Notes under the pieces: model-generated
What the model saw: only the letters and a program-made list of their open reading frames with translations
What the model was told of the DNA's origin: nothing
Database searches by the model: none
Program-made: the position numbers and the translations under genes
In this document: piece by piece, positions 61,526 to 64,000 of the stretch
Numbering within the stretch: the first letter of the stretch is position 1
Layout of the letters: each line of letters starts with the position of its first letter
Source: Mesorhizobium jarvisii
GTDB lineage: Bacteria; Pseudomonadota; Alphaproteobacteria; Rhizobiales; Rhizobiaceae
Direction: 5' to 3'
Length of the DNA: 64,000 nt
Assembly (NCBI RefSeq): GCF_003601985.1
Contig: NZ_QZXA01000003.1
Coordinates: forward strand, 496,001 to 560,000

Positions 61526-61550
61526 GGAACCTTGAGGCGCAAGGCGCGTT
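61526..61550 (+). promoter_or_regulatory. EcfG-type promoter for the YqjD/YqjE-like pair
   Basis: GGAAC-16-CGTT on the plus strand. The -10 ends 30 bases before the ATG at 61581. Confidence 0.75.
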
Positions 61551-61580
61551 TGAAATCGAGCAATCACAAGGAGTTAAGCA

Positions 61581-61907
61581 ATGGCAACCGCCGCAGGAAA
61601 GAGCGCCAACGAGGCGCGGGCGAATTCGGACCTCGAAGCCGACATCAGGCAGTTGAAGGCGGATATCGACAAGCTCACCAAGCAGTTGGCCAAAACCGGC
61701 GAACACGGCTATGGCACTGCCCGCCGCGCGGCCACCGAAGGCGTCGAGCAATTGCGTGCGCAGGGCGAAGCGGCGTTCGACAGCCTGCGCGGCAGTGCCA
61801 AGGACATCGAGGCGCAGTTGCTGGCAAATGTCCGCGAGAAGCCGGTGACGTCGCTGGCGATCGCCGCCGGCGTCGGCTTCCTCTTCGCGCTGCTCGCACG
61901 TCGCTAG
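61581..61907 (+). CDS. DUF883 protein (YqjD/ElaB-like)
   Basis: 108 aa. Coiled-coil N-terminus (SDLEADIRQLKADIDKLTKQ), helical middle, and one membrane helix at the C-terminus (PVTSLAIAAGVGFLFALLAR) ending in Arg. That is the YqjD/ElaB layout, proteins that in E. coli tether ribosomes to the inner membrane in stationary phase. AAGGAG precedes the ATG and an EcfG-type promoter lies upstream. The partner gene follows 8 bases later. Confidence 0.88.
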   Translation: MATAAGKSANEARANSDLEADIRQLKADIDKLTKQLAKTGEHGYGTARRAATEGVEQLRAQGEAAFDSLRGSAKDIEAQLLANVREKPVTSLAIAAGVGFLFALLARR

Positions 61908-61915
61908 TTCCCCAA

Positions 61916-62374
61916 ATGGGACTGTTGGCATCCCTGCTCTCGGGTTTCGCCTCGGGTGAAACCGTGGCCGCCATACGTCGCGCACGTACGGCGGCCATCG
62001 TCTATGCGATTGCCGCTTTGGCGGCATTGTGCGGTCTCGGCTTCCTGGTCGGGGCAGGCTATATCTGGGCCGCCGTCCGCTATGGATCGTTCGCCGCCGC
62101 GCTTGGCTTCGGTGTCGGTTTTCTGGTGATCGCCGGGCTCGTTCTCCTGGTCCATCGTTTGATGTCGGGCGCCCGTGCCCGCCGCGAGGCAAGGCGGCGC
62201 AGTGCTGACATGAAGGCGATCGGCATCACGGCCGCCCTCGCCGTGCTGCCGACCTTGCTCAAGGGAAAAGGTGGCCTCGGTGTCATTCTGGGCCCGGCCG
62301 TGGCGCTCGCCGCCTATGCCATCTACCGCGAGAACGTGAAGCCCGACGATCCGGATGCCGGGGAGGGGAAATAA
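61916..62374 (+). CDS. YqjE-like (DUF1469/phage-holin-superfamily) membrane protein
   Basis: 152 aa from the ATG at 61916. Two hydrophobic segments (TAAIVYAIAALAALCGLGFL and FAAALGFGVGFLVIAGLVLL) after a short amphipathic start, then a basic loop ARARREARRRSADMK and a third hydrophobic part ending DDPDAGEGK. It resembles E. coli YqjE, encoded after YqjD. The pairing with the DUF883 gene is the main support. Function unknown. Confidence 0.7.
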   Translation: MGLLASLLSGFASGETVAAIRRARTAAIVYAIAALAALCGLGFLVGAGYIWAAVRYGSFAAALGFGVGFLVIAGLVLLVHRLMSGARARREARRRSADMKAIGITAALAVLPTLLKGKGGLGVILGPAVALAAYAIYRENVKPDDPDAGEGK

Positions 62375-62400
62375 CGCCCCGGCCTGGGATCAAAGATCCG

Positions 62401-63981
62401 TCACTTGGACAGATCTTCCAGCGGCATCGATATTTCGGCGAACACGCCTTCCGGCCGGAATTCATGGGTCACTTCGCTTGAAATGACCTTGGCCAGGCTG
62501 CGGCGGATGAGGATCGAGCCGAAGCCGTGGCGCTCCGGCGGGGCGACTTCGGGGCCGCCGCTTTCGCGCCAGGTCAGCACCAGGCGGCGGTTGCCCTTCC
62601 TGCCTTGCGTCTTCCAGCCGAGATCGACCTTGCCCGATGCAATCGACAGCGATCCATGTTGCAGCGCGTTGTTGGCCAGTTCGTGCAGGATAAGCCCGAG
62701 CCCGACGGCTTGGTCCGGCGACAGCAAGAGATCGGCGCCGGAGATCGTGATACGCGGCTGGTCAGCGGTGTCGAACGGCCTGATCTCGATCTGGACGAGT
62801 TCGCGGATGCCGATGCCGCGCCACTCGCGGTCGGACAAAAGGTTGTGGGCGATGCCCAGCGCCTGAAGCCGGGCGCCGAAGGCATCGAGGAATTCGCTGG
62901 GCTGGCGGGCATGACGCACGGTCTGCGTCGCCAGCGCCTGGACGGTCGCCAGCGTGTTCTTGACGCGATGGTTAAGCTCGCGCAGCAGAAGCCGCTGCCG
63001 CTCCTCGCCGAGCTTGCGTTCGGAGATGTCGTAGTTGACGCCGAAGATCAGCGTCGGCTTGCCATCGCCGTCGCGCTCGATGACGCGGCCGCGCGTGGCC
63101 ACCCAGCGCGGCGGATGAAAGCCCTTCACCCGGTATTCGCCGAAATAGTCGTCGCTGCCGGACAGGGCATCGCGAAAGCGGGTTTCGGTCTGGTAGACAT
63201 CGCGCGGGTCGATGGCGGTCAGGATGTCGCGCGCCCGCAGCCGGGTGGAGCGCGGCAGGTTGAACAGTTCCGATAGCCGGACATCGCATTCGATCATGTC
63301 GGTGCGGATGTCCCATGCCCAGCTGGCGAGCGAAGCCGCGTCGAGCGCGATGGCGCGCCGCTTTTCCTCGCGCGCCAGGGCTGCTTCGGCAATGGCGCCG
63401 CTGCGGGTGGCGTCCTTCAAGGTGAACAGGCTGGCGGCGAGGCCGGCCAGCGTCTTCAACTGGTCGAGCTTTGCCCCGGAAGGATAGGCGTGCGGTTTGC
63501 GGTCGAGCACGCACAGCGTGCCGATCCTGGCGCCTGCCACCACCATCGGCGCGCCGGCATAAAAGCGCACATGATGTTTGCCGGTGACCAGCGGGTTGGT
63601 TCTGAAGCGCGGGTCCGTCGTTGCGTCCGTCACCACCATGGGCTCGTCGCCGGCGGCGATGGCATGGGCGCAGAAAGAGATGCCGGTCGCGGTTTCGGTC
63701 TCGTCGAGGCCAAAGCACGACTTGAACCATTGCCGCTCGATGTCGACGAGTGTGACAAGGGCGGTGGGCGCCTGCATCACGGCCGCGGCAAGGCTGGTGA
63801 TGCGGTCGAAATCCGGGTCAGCCGCCGTATCGAGCATCTCCAGCCCGTGCAGCACGGCCAGCCGGTCTTCGGCATTGACCGCCAGCGCCACCTCGGCCGG
63901 CAGGCTCGCTCGTATTTCTACCTTGTTATCCACCCCAAACCCCAAATGCCCATGCCGGTCTTCGCAGTCCTGCCGACGCAC
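62401..63981 (-). CDS. GAF-PAS HWE-family histidine kinase
   Basis: 526 aa; the start is not settled (ATG at 63981 or GTG at 63933), and a GTG start gives 510 aa. A GAF domain (about 40-190: LVDIERQWFKSCFGLDETET, ISFCAHAIAAGDEPMVV, GTLCVLDRKPH), a PAS domain (about 215-340) and the HWE core LRELNHRVKNTLATVQALAT, ILHELANNALQHGSL and LTWRESGG. No membrane helix, so it is a soluble sensor that may bind light or small molecules. No cognate regulator lies next to it. Confidence 0.85.
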   Translation of the reverse strand: MRRQDCEDRHGHLGFGVDNKVEIRASLPAEVALAVNAEDRLAVLHGLEMLDTAADPDFDRITSLAAAVMQAPTALVTLVDIERQWFKSCFGLDETETATGISFCAHAIAAGDEPMVVTDATTDPRFRTNPLVTGKHHVRFYAGAPMVVAGARIGTLCVLDRKPHAYPSGAKLDQLKTLAGLAASLFTLKDATRSGAIAEAALAREEKRRAIALDAASLASWAWDIRTDMIECDVRLSELFNLPRSTRLRARDILTAIDPRDVYQTETRFRDALSGSDDYFGEYRVKGFHPPRWVATRGRVIERDGDGKPTLIFGVNYDISERKLGEERQRLLLRELNHRVKNTLATVQALATQTVRHARQPSEFLDAFGARLQALGIAHNLLSDREWRGIGIRELVQIEIRPFDTADQPRITISGADLLLSPDQAVGLGLILHELANNALQHGSLSIASGKVDLGWKTQGRKGNRRLVLTWRESGGPEVAPPERHGFGSILIRRSLAKVISSEVTHEFRPEGVFAEISMPLEDLSK

Positions 63982-64000
63982 CGGCCCGTGACAAGCTTGC

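Overview
The window looks like a chromosomal segment of a Mesorhizobium-type alphaproteobacterium (Rhizobiales). The DNA is GC-rich throughout. It carries alphaproteobacterial markers: TrcR, ZapA, DUF1127 and DUF2865 proteins, and a PhyR-NepR-EcfG general stress response (GSR) locus. It also contains several families of intergenic palindromes typical of rhizobia. I see no phage, insertion sequence, CRISPR array or conjugation gene. All assignments come from reading the sequence; none was tested by database search.

Layout. 0-4 kb: an Lrp/AsnC regulator (cut by the left edge), an amino-acid-type ABC importer (binding protein and two permeases, no ATPase) and an agmatinase-family ureohydrolase. 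4-12 kb: small metabolic and regulatory genes (HxlR regulator facing an alpha/beta hydrolase, GST, two ArsR regulators with two SRPBCC proteins, MFS exporter, quinone oxidoreductase). 12-18.7 kb: a DUF1127 protein, trcR, a WYL regulator, an MGMT-like protein, a DJ-1-like protein, a ring-cleaving dioxygenase, a SGNH hydrolase and a DUF899 protein. 18.9-26.8 kb: a central-carbon cluster on the minus strand (tkt, gap, pgk, class I aldolase) interrupted by a K+/H+ antiporter. 27-33 kb: zapA, 1-Cys peroxiredoxin, an MBL hydrolase, rpoH, rluD and tRNA-Glu(CTC). 34-38.5 kb: a VOC protein, a GST with a histone-H1-like tail and small envelope proteins. 38.7-48.6 kb: a six-PAS hybrid kinase, then pstSCAB-phoU-phoB behind a three-repeat Pho box. 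48.6-53.5 kb: a ROK regulator facing xylFHG.

53.6-64 kb is the most coherent regulatory region. It holds three HWE-family histidine kinases, phyR facing nepR-ecfG, a single-domain response regulator, a Crp/Fnr regulator and several small envelope or stress proteins. Reading both strands for the EcfG promoter pattern (GGAAC, 16 or 17 bases, CGTT) gave eight exact matches in intergenic DNA, each correctly oriented a short way upstream of a gene. Seven lie between 56.0 and 61.6 kb (for a 108-aa secreted protein, an HWE kinase, a DUF1328 protein, phyR, nepR-ecfG, the Crp/Fnr regulator and a YqjD/YqjE-like pair). The eighth, at 37.8 kb, precedes a 78-aa protein of unknown function. This suggests a self-amplifying stress regulon packed around its own regulators.

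Intergenic DNA is otherwise used for hairpin terminators, operator-like palindromes (notably at xylF and at 42.9 kb) and dispersed rhizobial repeats. Long open frames antisense to real genes (for example opposite tkt, pgk, the hybrid kinase and pstC) were treated as by-products of high GC content.
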